Below, piece by piece: positions 1 to 14,200 of a stretch of 64,000 bases of DNA. The stretch lies in the NCBI GenBank assembly GCA_030248215.1, contig JASANG010003767.1, positions 207,063 to 271,062 of the forward strand, in the 5' to 3' direction. Positions within the stretch are counted from its first letter, which is position 1, and each line of letters opens with the position of its first letter. Source of the DNA: Enoplolaimus lenunculus. Its lineage: Eukaryota > Nematoda > Enoplea > Enoplida > Thoracostomopsidae. The notes beneath the pieces were generated by a model. The model was not told the origin of the DNA. It ran no database searches and saw only the letters and a list, made by a program, of their open reading frames with translations. The translations under genes and the position numbers were made by a program.

Positions 1-310
1 ATATATATCCAGTATTGCAACTATTCGGTGAATTAAACGGTTTTTACCTTGCATTAAAAGCTTGAGGGATTATGCAAGGTTATACTTAGGAATGTACTTT
101 CAAAAGTTAAGTAAGCTTTAAAGTTTCAAACTCAATTTATTTGGTCCCGGAGTCATTTATGGGCTACAATTAGGAATAATTGACATTTATGGACTCTAAT
201 TAGGGTTTAGGGACTCTACCGCTTACGGACTCTTATACGGACTCCTATTGATTGGGACTCAAAATGAGTTACCCTCTTATTACCCCCTCTTATTCGGGTC
301 AATACAGTAC
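1..310 (+). mobile_element. TIR element family A, 3' part, cut by window edge
   Basis: Closely follows the right part of the copy at 3145-3566, with the shared segments TTTGGTCCCGGAGTCA and GGACTCCTATTGATTGGGA and the terminus CTCTTATTCGGGTCA. No coding capacity is seen. Confidence 0.85.
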
Positions 311-339
311 ATAAGTTCAATAGCAGTTTCGCCCAGGCC

Positions 340-915
340 TTTCATAGACTAAAATAAACTATTGGTCCACAAGTTCAATAGCAGTTTAGCCCACGAGAAA
401 CTGCTATTACGCAAAATAGCAGATTGTCCAAGGCCATTTTGGATAAAACTACGGTACTGAGGCCCATGAATACCAGAACTTACGGTTCAAGTCCAAAAAA
501 TAAAGCTTAGTTATATACTTTAAACAGTTGGCTTAAAAGATGAAATCTATAAATACAAGACATAAAACGTGTGGAGAATAAATCTATTACAGTCGTTACA
601 AAATAGATCCAATATATAGATCACGACCGTAGCAGTACCAAAGCTTAGGCCTAAGCCTAAGCCTAAGCAAGAAATTAGTCAACAATTAAACTTGCTCCAT
701 TGCAGTTCCGCTTCTAAACGATCCGCCCTTGATCTTCACATGTGACCAAAATGGCAACCTTATACCAGTTAATACACAGGACGTTCACTAAATCAATAGT
801 CACTGGTGGTGTTTAGGCAATAGCAGGCAAGTTAGCATGTTTTTGAGTTGGATTAGATTTACCAACGCCCGATTTGAACCGATACAATGCGTCCTGGACA
901 TTTGAAACATTTGAA
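340..915. repeat. Fragments of dispersed repeats, including CCTAAG runs
   Basis: About 604-750 is a reverse-orientation copy of the TTAGGC-containing TIR family (a CCTAAGCCTAAGCCTAAG run at about 650-667, and an end resembling GCCCTTGATCTTCACATG). The segment AAGTTCAATAGCAGTTT occurs twice at 310-390, with a related sequence near 38630. No gene is seen. Confidence 0.6.
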
Positions 916-1160
916 ATGTACATTCTAGTGAATTAATAATTTTAATTCAGAATGAGTTGAATGTCACTGAGTCAAAATTACGTCTTTAAGAACTCAGACT
1001 TTTGAATTGATTGAACTTATCCTGAGATACTTAGTTAAACTCACTCTGAATTAAATAAGCTTAGAGTGTGAGTTATTATCATTGCTGTTATTAACTCAGA
1101 AATAACCAGAAATGACTAATTTGTTGTCTGAGTTGATTAATCTGAAATTTCCACGTCTGT
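915..1160. mobile_element. TGAGTT/AACTCA-rich TIR element (family D), degenerate copy
   Basis: Many TGAGTT and AACTCA words, as in the copies near 26170, 32580, 47400 and 48236. Family ends resemble CACTGTAAATTCCAGTGAGTTGA and its complement. This copy is diverged and its borders are approximate. Confidence 0.6.
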
Positions 1161-1386
1161 TATGTGCAGCAGGTACAACTGATTGCAACCAAACAACGAA
1201 AATGCCAATTTTACGGTTTTGTCAGCAGTTTGTGTCCCAAGTAATTTCCAGTAATTCAACTGAACCAATTGTGCGTTGTAATTTCAAAATCCACAGTTAA
1301 TTGGTGATAGGTGCTGTATCCATTTGAGAATACAGGTCATGATTCAAGTTTAAATATAATATTTTAAATAATCGCTTTTAAACACA

Positions 1387-1719
1387 ATGACTCAACTCAA
1401 CTCAAATCCGACCTCATCAATGCTACAAGAACTCGATCAATTATTTTTCAGTTTAACATCAACGTCGCAGCCGTGCAGCTCACCGGATACCAGTTGCGGC
1501 AACTCTTCGATCCCTGGCAAATTTCCTTTTGTTTCCACAGGCGATTCCGACAATATCAAAGGCAACTTTTACGATAACAGTAATTTCAACGACATCAACA
1601 ACAAGCGGAACAGCAGTCACAACAAAAACAACAACAATAGCAACAGATGCGACTTCAATAGGAGGAGCAACATCATCATCAACAGCAGCAACAACAACAA
1701 CAATAGCAACAACAACAAG

Positions 1720-1785
<66 letters not shown>

Positions 1786-2256
1786 AACAATAACAACAAC
1801 AACAACATCGACAACATAAATATTGACTATCGTAGAAGTAGCGGACAAAAAGGAAATACCTCTGCAATGCTTACTAACCATTTCTTCGCTTCTGTAAAAA
1901 ATGGACAGGTAGAACTCGACAGCAACTCAGCAAAATGTCGCGGTAATAAGAGTAGCGCAACTCACCTGACAACTACCATAAGTCAAATTGCATTGGATCG
2001 CCAAAATGCTGAAAACTGTCCAATCAAATGCCAAGAGTATGACGTTGATGGTGAAGAGGTCTATGCAAAAGTGTCAGACAAGTTTCTATTGGATGATCCA
2101 GACGGTAGCGAGCGCAACAACTATGGTTACAACGACAAATTTTCTAATTATAGTAAGATACAAACAGAAAACAGTGGCGAAACGAGCGGAAATGACCAAA
2201 ATGAAAAGCCGAAAACTGCGGAAAACATGGATCGAATGCATGAAAGCGTCGAGGAG
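1387..2256 (+). CDS. RASGEF1: RASGEF1-like exon 1: Asn-rich N-terminus with poly-Asn tract
   Basis: The reading frame opens at ATG 1387 and runs 290 codons to a good donor (GAG|GTAAGC) in phase 0. It begins MTQLNSNPTSSML and becomes Asn/Ser-rich. Residues about 100-142 are almost pure asparagine, encoded by an (AAC)n run. The last third (about 150-290) is ordinary polar, acidic sequence, suggesting real coding rather than a chance open repeat. No catalytic motif lies here. It joins exon 2 in frame. An upstream non-coding exon is possible but not identified. The same repeat makes long Val, Leu and Cys runs on the other strand, which are artefacts. Confidence 0.75.
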
Positions 2257-5200
2257 GTAAGCTTGAATAGACTTGTGGTTCGGTTTAGAAACATTAATTT
2301 AGCTTATTGCAAATATTGTCCCATCGTAGGTCTATGCTACAATTTCAGTGAATAATTTTAAGGACCATTCAAAGGAAATACGAAAGGCCAACTCTATTTG
2401 TTTCGTTAAAAATGCAGTCCCGTAATTAGGAATCGAGCAAAATCTGTTTTAAGGATGCAAGAAAAATATTTAGACCATAGAATTCTTTCGCGTCGAACAT
2501 GTCACGACACTGTCCGCTGGAAAGCCACGCTACAAGCTCACCAACCGCTGTGGTTGCGGTCCGGAAAAATATACAAACGCAAATATTGATATGATTTCGT
2601 TACCATAATGAAATGCACATTATAGTTGCCATGCATGCCCACATATATATTGTTCATTCCAAAACTTGTTGCAACGACCACATGGTGTACTCGTTTCATG
2701 CCTGATTCAATTCAATTTGTTATATTTTTCATGCCGACATAGTTTCAAATGTCAAAATGTACTCAAACTCGAGTAAACATACCGTTGCACGCTCGAGCCA
2801 GTAGCCGTGGAGGGTCAGCCCTTCTTGGCAATTTTTCCACCGTACAAAAATTTCAACCTTGCTTGTAAGTCATCGAAAACCCTTGTATACCTCTTCTAAA
2901 ATTTTTCAGATTCGTCTAGCAAGGTGAGTTGGCTACGGGCGTGAGCACGCTTTTGTACGTATAACTGGGTTTGACTTTAAGCTAAAAAAATTTTGTAAAC
3001 CGAAAATCTAATTTAACTGCACGGAAATCGATAGGGTCTCTTAGCTCGACGTATATATGGTAAAGTAAAACAAAGTATAGCTGTGGATCGGGAAAAACTC
3101 TCGAACTACCAAATTCTAAGTTGAGCAGTACTAGACCGTAAACGTGCGTACTGTAGTGACTCGAATAAAAGCGGGGACTGATATGTATTTGGCCTCTCCA
3201 GAGGGTACCCCTGTTATTCGGTTACGGATTGTTATTTATGTTTAACCAGCGCCCCGCCACCCTTCGTTACTGATATATATCCGGTACTGCAACCATCCGT
3301 TGAATTAAGTTTGTTTTATTTGTCTTGTGTCAATAGCTTGAGCGATAATGTTATGTAATACTTAGTAATGTAATTTCAAAATTTAAGTACGCTTTAAAGA
3401 TTCGAATTCAAATTATTTGGTCCCGGAGTCAATTCTGTGCTACTATCAGGGATAATTGACATTTATGGACTCTATTCGCTTAAGGACTCTTATTACGGAT
3501 ACGGACTCCTATTGATTGGGACGTAAAATGAGGACCCTCTCTTATTCGGGTCATACAGTAAGTTATTGTAGTATATATTACAGGAGTTGCTGTTAAATAA
3601 ATCAAACAATACTAACACAGATACAGCTGGCGGTACTCTTGTTATTATTAATATATCTAGTCAACATAGCATTTGACCTCCTGTTTTCTATAAAGCTTGG
3701 CCTTACATTTTTCTATTCTGTTTATGCAAATCCGCCCCCAAATGTTTAATATTTCAACCGAATTATGTCAACACAGTAGATTATTGTTATCAGTGAAAAC
3801 TAAAACAGATGTGTATAACAGTAGGTATACAATGTTTAAATGTATTGTAGGATTTTCTCTGAATTTTTTCACGCATTATTGTTAAATTTAGCTGTTTAGA
3901 TTCGAAAAACCAAAAAAATCGGCACTAGTGCTGTGAACTTTGCCGGATCGGCCCGGAATTGCTCAGCGGTCGAGTCTTCTCGATGCTGCGGCTGCTCCAT
4001 AGCCAGTTAACCTTGTTACGGGGGTCAAAAATACCTCAAAAAGGGCATGGAAGGGTTTTCAATGACATACAAGCAAGGTTGAGTATCTTCTAGCGCGCAA
4101 AGTTTTCAAGCCGGACGTCCTCTGCCTAAGGGCTCGTGCTAATATATATATTTAAGATATATTATAGATATATAATATATATTATATATAATATATTATA
4201 TATTACATATATATTATATATAATGTATAATATATATATAATCTCGAAAAATCTGGAGAGCCAAGAAAAAACAGAATTAACAGGAGTTTGAATCCCGTTC
4301 TGGATTCTTGGGTCAATAGGTTTTCTCGCTCGCTACGCTCCCATCAAAATCGTTTCTATAATAGTATTCCTCTCCCGAAATGAGATACTAGCTAGCAATG
4401 ACCTAGCGGTCGCACTATACCGCTATATATAATCCCAGTAGCATTGATTTAATAAACAGATGCAAATACTTAAAGTCTGTTTAAGTAATGTGTACAATAT
4501 AATTTAATTTTGTCTCAATGGAGCACTCGAATCAATGGCTAAGGGTATGTTCAAATTATTTGATCATACTTATCTATATTGTTAAAGCTGAAACGCGGTA
4601 CATACGTATTTTGGGCAGCGTTCCAGTTGATTTTTATTACACGCATTGTATGCTATTTAGTTAGTAAGATGTAGTGGTTGTAAATGCTGTATAATGATTT
4701 GGACTAGTTTAAAAAGCGGTTACCCATATTCTGAAATGCGCGTAGCATCCATGATCAGTCTGTTGGTAATAGTGGCTTCCGTATTCCAGCCCATCTCTGT
4801 TTAAATTTTGAAATGTTACAAGTTTGCTAGTACACGCGTTTTTTTTTGAAGACGTATTAATTGGTAGCATTTATATATTTTGTTTGTACAAGGATTTCAG
4901 CAGTATTAACTGAGTTGGTTCGGTATTCTGCGAAATATTATTATTTTGGTAACAGAGGCGGATCCAAAAATTTCTGTTGGGGGCGGGCTGGCAAGTGTTA
5001 TGAAACGCAAAAGTTGTAGGGTAGGGACCTTATCATTTTATCACAAAAAATTTTTCTGAGGGCAAAAAAATTGTAAGGTAAGGACAAAGGACCTTACCAT
5101 TTTATCACAAAAAAATTTTGCTGGAAAATTGTAAAAAAATTGTAAGGTAGGTACCTTATCATTTTAACAAAAAAAATTCTGACGAGGGGCGTACGCTCTC

Positions 5201-8200
5201 CGCCCCCTCTGGATCCGTTATTGTTTGATCATACATTTAATTTTTTGATACATCACCCATCTTGCAGGCTTACAGCGTCCACTGTATTGCTTATTTTTAA
5301 ATTGATTTTGCAACAAATTGAAAATGGATAGGTGACGTTCCGCTTTTGTTTTACTACCATTTTTAAAGATTTTAAACTACGAAACAAACCAACCCCTGCT
5401 ATCTGTGTTTGTTGAGGAAAGCAAACAGATTTATAGAAAATGGAAGAACATTTTTTCCAAACGTAGAAATTGGTTTGTGCCATTGAAATCGTTTTTGCTA
5501 GAAGATGGCAAAGATGTTCGCAGGGGCGGCGGTTCCTTGCCCCCGTCGTTACCCCCGTGTTTTAATTTACATCCCAGGATAATTACATAATCACCCATTT
5601 TAGTGCGCCCCAATAGTCATCGGGGGTCGAAGTAAAAGTGCCGATGTTTCGTTTTTGATTGAACAACAACCTGCGCTGGAAACGAATTCTACCAATCAAG
5701 CGACACCCATCGCAACCCAACTGACCAATGAAATAGTTGCAGTGCCGTCACGTCGAAAACGACCGTCCAATAGAATTACAGGACGGTCGAATATTTTCAC
5801 CAGTTGCGCTGGCGGTCAGAAAACGGCACCGCCGAAACCTGGTCGAAGATATCGGAGAGCGCATGAGGTAAGTGCGACGCTAGGAAAGAGCGGTTTTATA
5901 AATCCGGATCAAGTTTTCTAGCGAGGGTCAAGAACATTTTTCTAATCTTTTATTTTTGCCAAAAAAAATTCGCTTAGATGGACCACGAATTACTTGTAAA
6001 TTTAAGCCAAAACTATTAACGTGAGAAATACTTTCTGAAATCATGAAGCTCAAAAATGGCAAGATCACTGTAGCTACGTCACCGTTCGCTGCGATAATAA
6101 GTGAGGCAAAAAAATTTTGTTATTCACGGAAATTTTTCAATTTTTAGCCAACATTTTCAACTTTTACGGACGCTGAAAAAGTATACAAATTAGGAAAAGT
6201 AATTTTAGCACATAATTAGACCAAAGCAGTCAAAATAGTTTCCGGCCAAATGGAACGGTAAAGATCTCCCTAAGGGTGGCGTCTCCATTGCTCAGTTATA
6301 GTTGCGGCCCTGTCTCATGTCCGTCATAGTCACGGCTCAAGGTCAGAATTACATATTTGGCCAACGTTGGTTTGAAATGCATAACATTAGCATAAGCGTA
6401 TTCTTAAGCCTAGGCCTAAATGTCAACGTAAGGTTCAGCAGCCTAAGCTTCTTTGAAAAACAGGATTCCACTAACAAGTAACATGACCCAAAATTTTTTT
6501 GGGGTTTTATTTATACCTTAGTTGGACATATTTGCTCCGTATAGCTGGATATTAATGGAGTGTCTATATAACCCTACCGTTTTATGGTTAGTCTGCAGGT
6601 CTTCAGTTATCGTAAAACATTGAAAATGAAACTCTTCTATGCTGAATTTTATAAACTCTGTATTATTGACTGTGTCTACGACAAACATAAAATTTACTAA
6701 AAAACAAGTTGACAGAACAATTATATATTTGAATGAATTAGACTTCCGAACCCGTACTAACTCATTTTTGCGGCAAATCTGATTTATGGTTAAATTAGAT
6801 TAATATCCAAGGCTGAAGACCATTTTAAGGTCCCTGCATTTTAGATGCCGTTAATAACAATCACTGGCGGATAGCGTAGCGTTACCCCGGCGTTTGGCTT
6901 CTTGCTCGCTTCGTTCGTGTGCTTTGTCTTTAACAAAATAACGGCAAGGAAATACCAAAAATATATTAAATATAGTTAATAATGTGATTATTGCAATATA
7001 AGTTAAGGTTAGGAGATTTGATATATTTGTGATGTTCCGTGGCCGGGACCATACGGTACGATGGGACGTCCCAGACGGTACCAGAACAACAATGTCCCGT
7101 GGCACAATTTAGCCAGAATCCGAACATAGCAGAGTAAGTTTATCACAATACCGTAGGCAAAATGTCGCGTGACGCGATATGATACAAACGGTATCGTACT
7201 TTCATGTACATGCTTACGCAAAAGGTACATAACATTTAAAGTTTAGTGTATTTTGATCGCCCCGGCCACAGTACTGGGGCTCTGGCATCGGCCATGGGTA
7301 AAATCCTAGCCCCGGGACATCTGTAATATATGTGTGTATATACGTAGTATGTATATATTAGCAAAGTTATTCAAGAAATTACACCAGTCTTATACGTACC
7401 TACATTGAATAGCGTACTGAGCAATTTGGACTGGTCATAGTTAGTAGCACCGAAAAACAACTAAAATATTGGCACATAACAAACAATTGGCAAATTTGGC
7501 AAAGATTATTCAATACACCATGGGATCCACGCGACAAAAAAGAATTCAGATTAGAGCGGCAGCTCCTTGTTCGTCACTCAGTATGCCTTTAGCAACATAT
7601 TCCTAAACCGAACCGTTTTGTTTAATAAGATTGAATATTCTTGAAAACTCCTTGCTCTATAGAATAGTCGTGTTTATACGGTGTTTGCCTAAGACGTTAG
7701 TTGTATTATTTCGCACTAGAATTGATTAGGTTTTCTGCTAACCTTTGCCGGTTGACCGTGTAAGGTCTTCTTTTTTGTTGTCAGGCGAAGTTGTAGGCTC
7801 AATGCAATGTGTGCTTAGGGTATGCGAGTTGGAGTCGAGAAAATTTAAAGTCAACCAACAACAGCTGCAGACTGATTTGTTTCTAAAGTCAACGTGTCAC
7901 CCTATATCCATTGTTGCCTAATTAGGGAGCCCAGGATGGTGCAAGTGTACCCTCGCTGAGTCGTTTTGAAATTGACAAACGTGTTTGTTGTTGTTTTGTT
8001 GCAAATCAACTGGCCCATGTAAAGATCAGAGGCGGAACGTTTTTCTGTGGGACTAGAATAGAATAGCTTTTAAGGTTTAGACTATTTTTTGCTTGCTTAG
8101 GCTTAGGCTTAGACTTAGGAATATGCTCATTCGTACGCTTCGGCTTAGGCTTAAGCTTAGGAATAAGCTTATAATACTGTTCCGCCCCTGTTCTTTACAT

Positions 8201-11200
8201 TGGCCAATCAACTCATGAAAAGTTCCGAGTAATGTTTACGCTAAACATCGGTGAGGTATTCTGACCCTATATATCATATTCGTATAGTTTTCCAAAGTCT
8301 CACATGCACTAACATATCTTTTGTATGAATCAGAGACGAATCCATGATGCTTTAGTGTGCATGGATACGTTTTGGGTTTCGAAATTTTACAATTTCTCAA
8401 GCGTTATTTAGCGAACAGTTCGTTATTTCAACATTCACCAAACGTGACGAGGGCGTACACATTTTTGAACTGATGTTGTATCCCCCTGTCATTTTTTTCA
8501 ACTATTTCGCTAGAAAATACATCGTAAGCTTCTGATGAACAATTTGCACAATATTTTGGCCCATTTTACTTTAACGGGCGTCAAGGTTTCTGGTGGGTCT
8601 ATAAAAGAGTAGGTTTAGATTCTAGATTACAGTTTTTGCTTAGGCTTACACTTAGCGTTACGCTTAGGAATACGCTTAATCTACTGTTATGCCTATCAAA
8701 GTAACATTGGTCGTTTTTTCAGCGCTGATAGAGATGTTGAGGTAAAGGCTGCATGTCGTAGTCGTCCGTTTGGATCTGGCCACATTCCTTAAAATATATT
8801 TCAAACATTTCAGAAAAATCTTTACCAGAATACACATTAAAGTTCATTGAGGGTCGAATTAACCTAAGGGAAGGTTTGTTTTTCTTAGAATTTGATATAT
8901 ATTATATATAAATACTTGAATCCACGTTACTACAACTACTTAGCTTATTATGATACGGCCTACCCCAGCCACACAGAAAGCGCGTAGTTCTTATTGTGAC
9001 GTTATTGACTTAATATACACGTACATATTCGTATTTATTCATTTTTATTTACTTAAAGTTGAGTCAAATTTCGGTGTAGTTTCTGTCGTACGCAAGAATG
9101 TACGCGAACGCGCTGTCTTTAGCAAATACGAAACGTTTTTTGTCGTACAGGCGGTAGCAGCGCATCCAAAGACACGTGGGCAAAAATCCGCGCCGCGCCG
9201 TCAACAGCAGTGGAATCAAACCATCTCGTAAGTGAAGCAAGCAAGAAGCCAAACCAAGTTTCAGTAATTTTAAACGCTACAGAATGCGTTGTATTTTTGG
9301 TCAATTTTGGTCCAATATATTTTGGGTTCGTATGCAAAACTTGTTTTTCGCTATAATCGGGGCGGGGGGTGGGGCGCGACCCACGACTGCTGTACCACAG
9401 TGTGCATTAATGTTGAGTTTTATGTTCTTACAGTTCTTAAGATGGTTTTGGGGGGGGGTTAAGTAGTATAATATTATTGAGCTCAACTGCAAAGCAAACA
9501 TTTTGAAAATTATGTTGACCTTATTTTTGTTCAAATGACAAAAACGAAATTTTATAATGCTGATTTTTATTTGTGAACTTAATAGAAAACGGGATTTGTT
9601 TGAACAAAATCGTGTTCAGGAGCAGAGACAGAGAGATACATTGAAGAAAGATAATGTGGGGATATATTGGTTTGTGAAACTTTAGACATCACCATCGGAT
9701 ACGGAAATTTTTTTACGATGTGGCGAGCTGGCAAAAGTGATGTCGCATAATTTTCACTCTATGCTGTGTGCTGATTTTCTGACACGGAAATATTGTACAG
9801 TAGGAACATTATCATGTTATCACAAAAAATCGTCTGTCTGGGGCGTACATCACCGATTCGCCTAAAACCCATCCTGGATGTGTTAGAGCTAAAAAGCAAC
9901 CCGATGGATTGTAGAGTTGTTTTCGCTCGCAAATAAATTTCTTTTTAAGTCCCATTAAAATTAAACTTTGAATTTGCCCTCAGATCTCGGCCTCAGGAAT
10001 TGATCATTTTAAATATGATAAGTGTTACCGAAACAGTATTTTGATAACTGTTCGTCGTATAAATATAAATGTCCTCCCTCGTACCAGTTATCAAACGTAC
10101 AAAATATTGAGGTTATTTTAAATTTTATATATATTGCGGATTTTAGTGTATTTTATGCTATTTAAACTTGAATTTTAAGCAAAAACGGCTGCGTGTTTGA
10201 ATTTTTTAAACGCAGTTTTAAATATTATCATTTTCGGACAATTATTCGGCAAAGAATTGTTATAATTTTTGTTAGACTCAGCCAACTTCAAACTGCTCTG
10301 TTTGTTTGTTCATATTTGTGTCAAGTTTTATCAACACTTATGCACCCCCTGTTAACGGTATAGTTTTCGTGAAGTATTGTTAAGTCGGTTAAAATTTAAT
10401 CCTAAATTCTTAATTTCGCAACAATTAACCCCGTCAAAAGTTGAATTCTTAAGTTTTTCCCAAGTTCTTCGATACTCCGATTAATTATAAAAATTCCTCA
10501 AATTTATAAATTTCTTGATTTCGCCGAAGTTGAAGCGCTCGTACGGTATGCAGAAATTAAAATGAGCTCACAATTTTCTATTTGGATCTGCGTGGCTGAT
10601 TCTCTAATAAAATCAGGAATAAGCATAATCTGTAGAATCAGTCAATATACAAATATCAGCAAAAATTTAGAAAAGGTACAAAAGTAATAAAACTGAAAAA
10701 GCAACCGATTGCTAGAATAGAAAACATTAATAATGATTATGGCGACTGGTTAAAGCCATCCCCTATAAGTTACTAATTTGCATATCGAGCTGTTTTTGCC
10801 AGAACCGCAATACCTGCTCATGTAAAGATCTGGGGTGGAACGTTTTTCTGTGGGACTGTAATAGAGTAAGCTTTTCTCGTGGGTTTAGGCTTAAATTTAA
10901 GTTTAGTTTTAGTTGCACATTTTTCCAACTGAATTTACTCTTTGATATAAATTTAAAGTTTGCAAATTTCGCAAATAAACAGGAAGTTTGCGATCAACTG
11001 GTAGTATAACATGAAACGTTTATGAAAGAAAAATTTTTTTTTCCTAAATTTCAAATTTCATTTCCTGCCTTAATTTTGTTATCGTAAACGGTCATTTCGC
11101 AAGTTTAACTGCGTTTAAAATTTTAGCATTTTTATTTCGATGTTGGAAATAGAATGTTTTTGCAGTATGGGATTTGCCGTTTACTATTGGAAATACTTGG

Positions 11201-14200
11201 TGTGTAAGCTAACCGAGGAAGGTTAAGGTGTTTTACAAATTTTTTAACGAACTTCGTATATCTTAAAATACGTTTTATGAAATCCGTAAGACTCATGCGG
11301 TCTTGGCAAGAATTACGAGCCTGAGTTTGGCATTTATTCTTTTCAACACAAAGGCTTATAAACGCTTTGCTTGATCGTGTTTTCTTAGCAATTGGAACGG
11401 TGCATAGGACTGGACTTAGCCGTTATTTTCTGTTTCGATAACCTTTTGAAATTTTAGGTTAATTGTATTATGAAGAAATAATTTAAATTGTGCATAGCTC
11501 AATCCTTTTTCGAATATACATTTCTAACCAGCACCGCATCTATAAATTTCTAACGAGAGCCGGGTTGGCAAAAGTCATAAAACGAAATTTTTTACTGTAC
11601 GTTCAAGTATCTGAAAATTTGCTAAGGAGGAAAAATTATAAGTTTGGAACAATTTACCATCACAAAAAAATTTCTGGGGGGCGTACGCACCACACCCCCC
11701 TTTCCTGGATCTGCTAGTGGATCTAACATTGTTGCGGCAAATGTTTAGTAATTTTTGACACTTTTGCGTTAAGCCTAAGATCCGTTCATAACTCTAACAG
11801 TAAACAGAAATTCACTTGGTGTAATACTGTACAAGAGGTACAGTGTCATTTGCAACCAAGTTCAAACTTTCACAAAGACTCGGGGCATTATAAAAATTCG
11901 AACTCTTAAACCTTCTATTCTGAATTCTGCTCGCACCCGTTACTTATTTTTACTATCAATCACGCAATATATTTTTTCCAAGATACTCAATCGGTTGACA
12001 GGGCGAAAAAAAGAAAAAGTTTATAGAATAAAACTGTTGTTCAGTATCTTTTACTTTTCTATCAAAATTAATTTATACTCTCAACTGTTTCGAACTTCGA
12101 TTTTTACTATGAAATGTTTTTTTCGAACATTTTGAACTTTTTAACAATGAGCCACTCTGATTTTAAGACATTTTAAAGTTTAACAGCCGTTGTATTTTTC
12201 ACTCGTACGAACACAAGGACACAGTATATAAGGGATAATTGACAGTAATACCCCGTGAGTGCATGATACAAGAGTGTTTCAACTGTTAGGTCTTCGCATG
12301 GTATAAAATGTACCACCGAGCGTTGCGTTTTTGGTCGACCATCCCTCTTATTTAGAGGGGAGTTATTGTCACATGCATTACCAATAAATTAAACTATAAA
12401 ACGTTTTTGATGCTGGTTCCATTGGCGTACCGAGAAATTTGAATTAGGGGCCGCAGCCGGTGAGGTCCTTGCCTTGTGTTTCCACCTAAAAGGTAATTTT
12501 TTAGCAGTGAACCAACTAATTTTTTGCGGGAAATATGAGATTGGTCGCGCTTCCCTACTCGGCTATATGAGCAATTTTAGAAGGATCTGTTATGTTCCCT
12601 AAATTTATGGTGGGCTAGGTATCTGGGACAGACCGAATCTTTCGTTACGTGAACACCATTTCAAGGAAATATCGCAAGCGAAGCGAGCGGAAAGCTACAC
12701 ACTAGTATCTTTAGTTCTCAAACAGAATAACTTGGCTTGAAATTTCAAGACCTTAATGTCTTGTATTTCAGGCAGTAATGACCTTGAACAGCTCAGAAAT
12801 TTAAGTTTTAAATGGTTAAGACATAAATGGCTTAAATTCAAGAAATTGCTATTCACAATTTATAAGAAACAAATTTTGTTTCTTTCAAAAAATAGTTGTC
12901 TTATATTCAAGAATTAACTTTCTTATTTTTATGTATGTAAAAAAGTTGCTCCGTTTAATATTCTTAAGACAGTATATAAATAATTCAATTTCAAAGATAT
13001 TTCGGGTTGAGCTCAGGCTTTTCCCAACCTAAGTTTACAAGGCGACTTCTCTGGCAAATCTTGTTTCTAAGACATATATGTCTAAAAACTCAGCAAAACA
13101 AATCTTATTTCAGACATATTTGTCTTGTATTTCAGAAATATTTGTCTTAATCGTTTATGAAACACTCTTAGATTTAAGACATTAAGTGTTAAAAATTTCA
13201 GACACAGATTTGTTAAAAATTCCAGAAACAAACATCTTGCATTCAAGACATATATGTCTGGTGTCTAGATTAAGACATAATTGTCTAGAATTTAAGAAAA
13301 TGTTCCTTGAATATCAGACAATGTCTTTTGTGAGTAGTAAAAAACTTCAGTTTGAAATCGCTGCGAGCGTATTTTGGCTTGGAGTTAAAACAGAGTGTAG
13401 AAAAGCTTGTTGCCAGGATTTAGGGTGAGTTTTGAAGAATTCGCGAGCGAAGCGAGCGAGAAGTTATACATTTTTTTCAGTATCAAATTCCTCTGCAAGA
13501 GTTTTAAAACGTTTAGTTATTCATAAAGCTGACTAATTGGTCTTAATCATCAATCCGGAACCTCTACCGGTCAAGAACTTGTGTAACTGTAAAGCTTTAT
13601 ATAATTTTTATCTTTAATTTTGTTGATTACAGCAGGTAAAATTTTTTGAAAATTAAAAATTATTAATTTCGCGAGCGAAGCGAGCTAGAAGCTAAGCGTA
13701 ATTGTTTGTAAATTATGACGCACAACTAATTCGAATTGTGGGGGGCGCGGCCCTCCCCCCGCCCCCCTCCTCGGTACGCCCATGTTTGCTACAGAAATCG
13801 TGGGAAAACCGCAAAACGCTTTCTGCGTTTTAAAAGGGTGTTTATATATCGATGATAACATAGTGTATTGACGAAGCGATTAGCGACATTGGCTATTAAT
13901 CTTAGGGTTTCTGCAATTATAAAAAAAGCGTTTTCAGACAAGCTCTTTGAAACACGAACGGCAGATATTTAGGGCCGATAATTGCTGAACAGCCCCTGTA
14001 ATCTAATACATAGCATTAGGCAGTTCGGAAGACACAGTGATATTATAGTGGTCACACTTATAGAACAGATTTCCAACCAAATTATGGACCATAAATTTTA
14101 AGTTTAACCCTTTGTTTGGTCCATGTTACTTTAAGGGACGTCCAGGTTTCTGGTGGGTCTATAAAAGAGTAGGTTTAGATTCTAGATTACATTTTTTTGC

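Noticed and set aside
1480-1881. Long minus- and alternative-frame open frames of pure Val, Leu, Cys or Thr.
   Set aside because: They are the (AAC)n repeat read in other frames, with no splice or domain support.
9151-9227. Possible extra exon of the RASGEF1-like gene (acceptor GTCGTACAG, donor CTC|GTAAGT).
   Set aside because: It is 77 bases long and would shift frame between exons 2 and 3, which already join in phase 0. The surrounding CGTACG-rich sequence looks repetitive.
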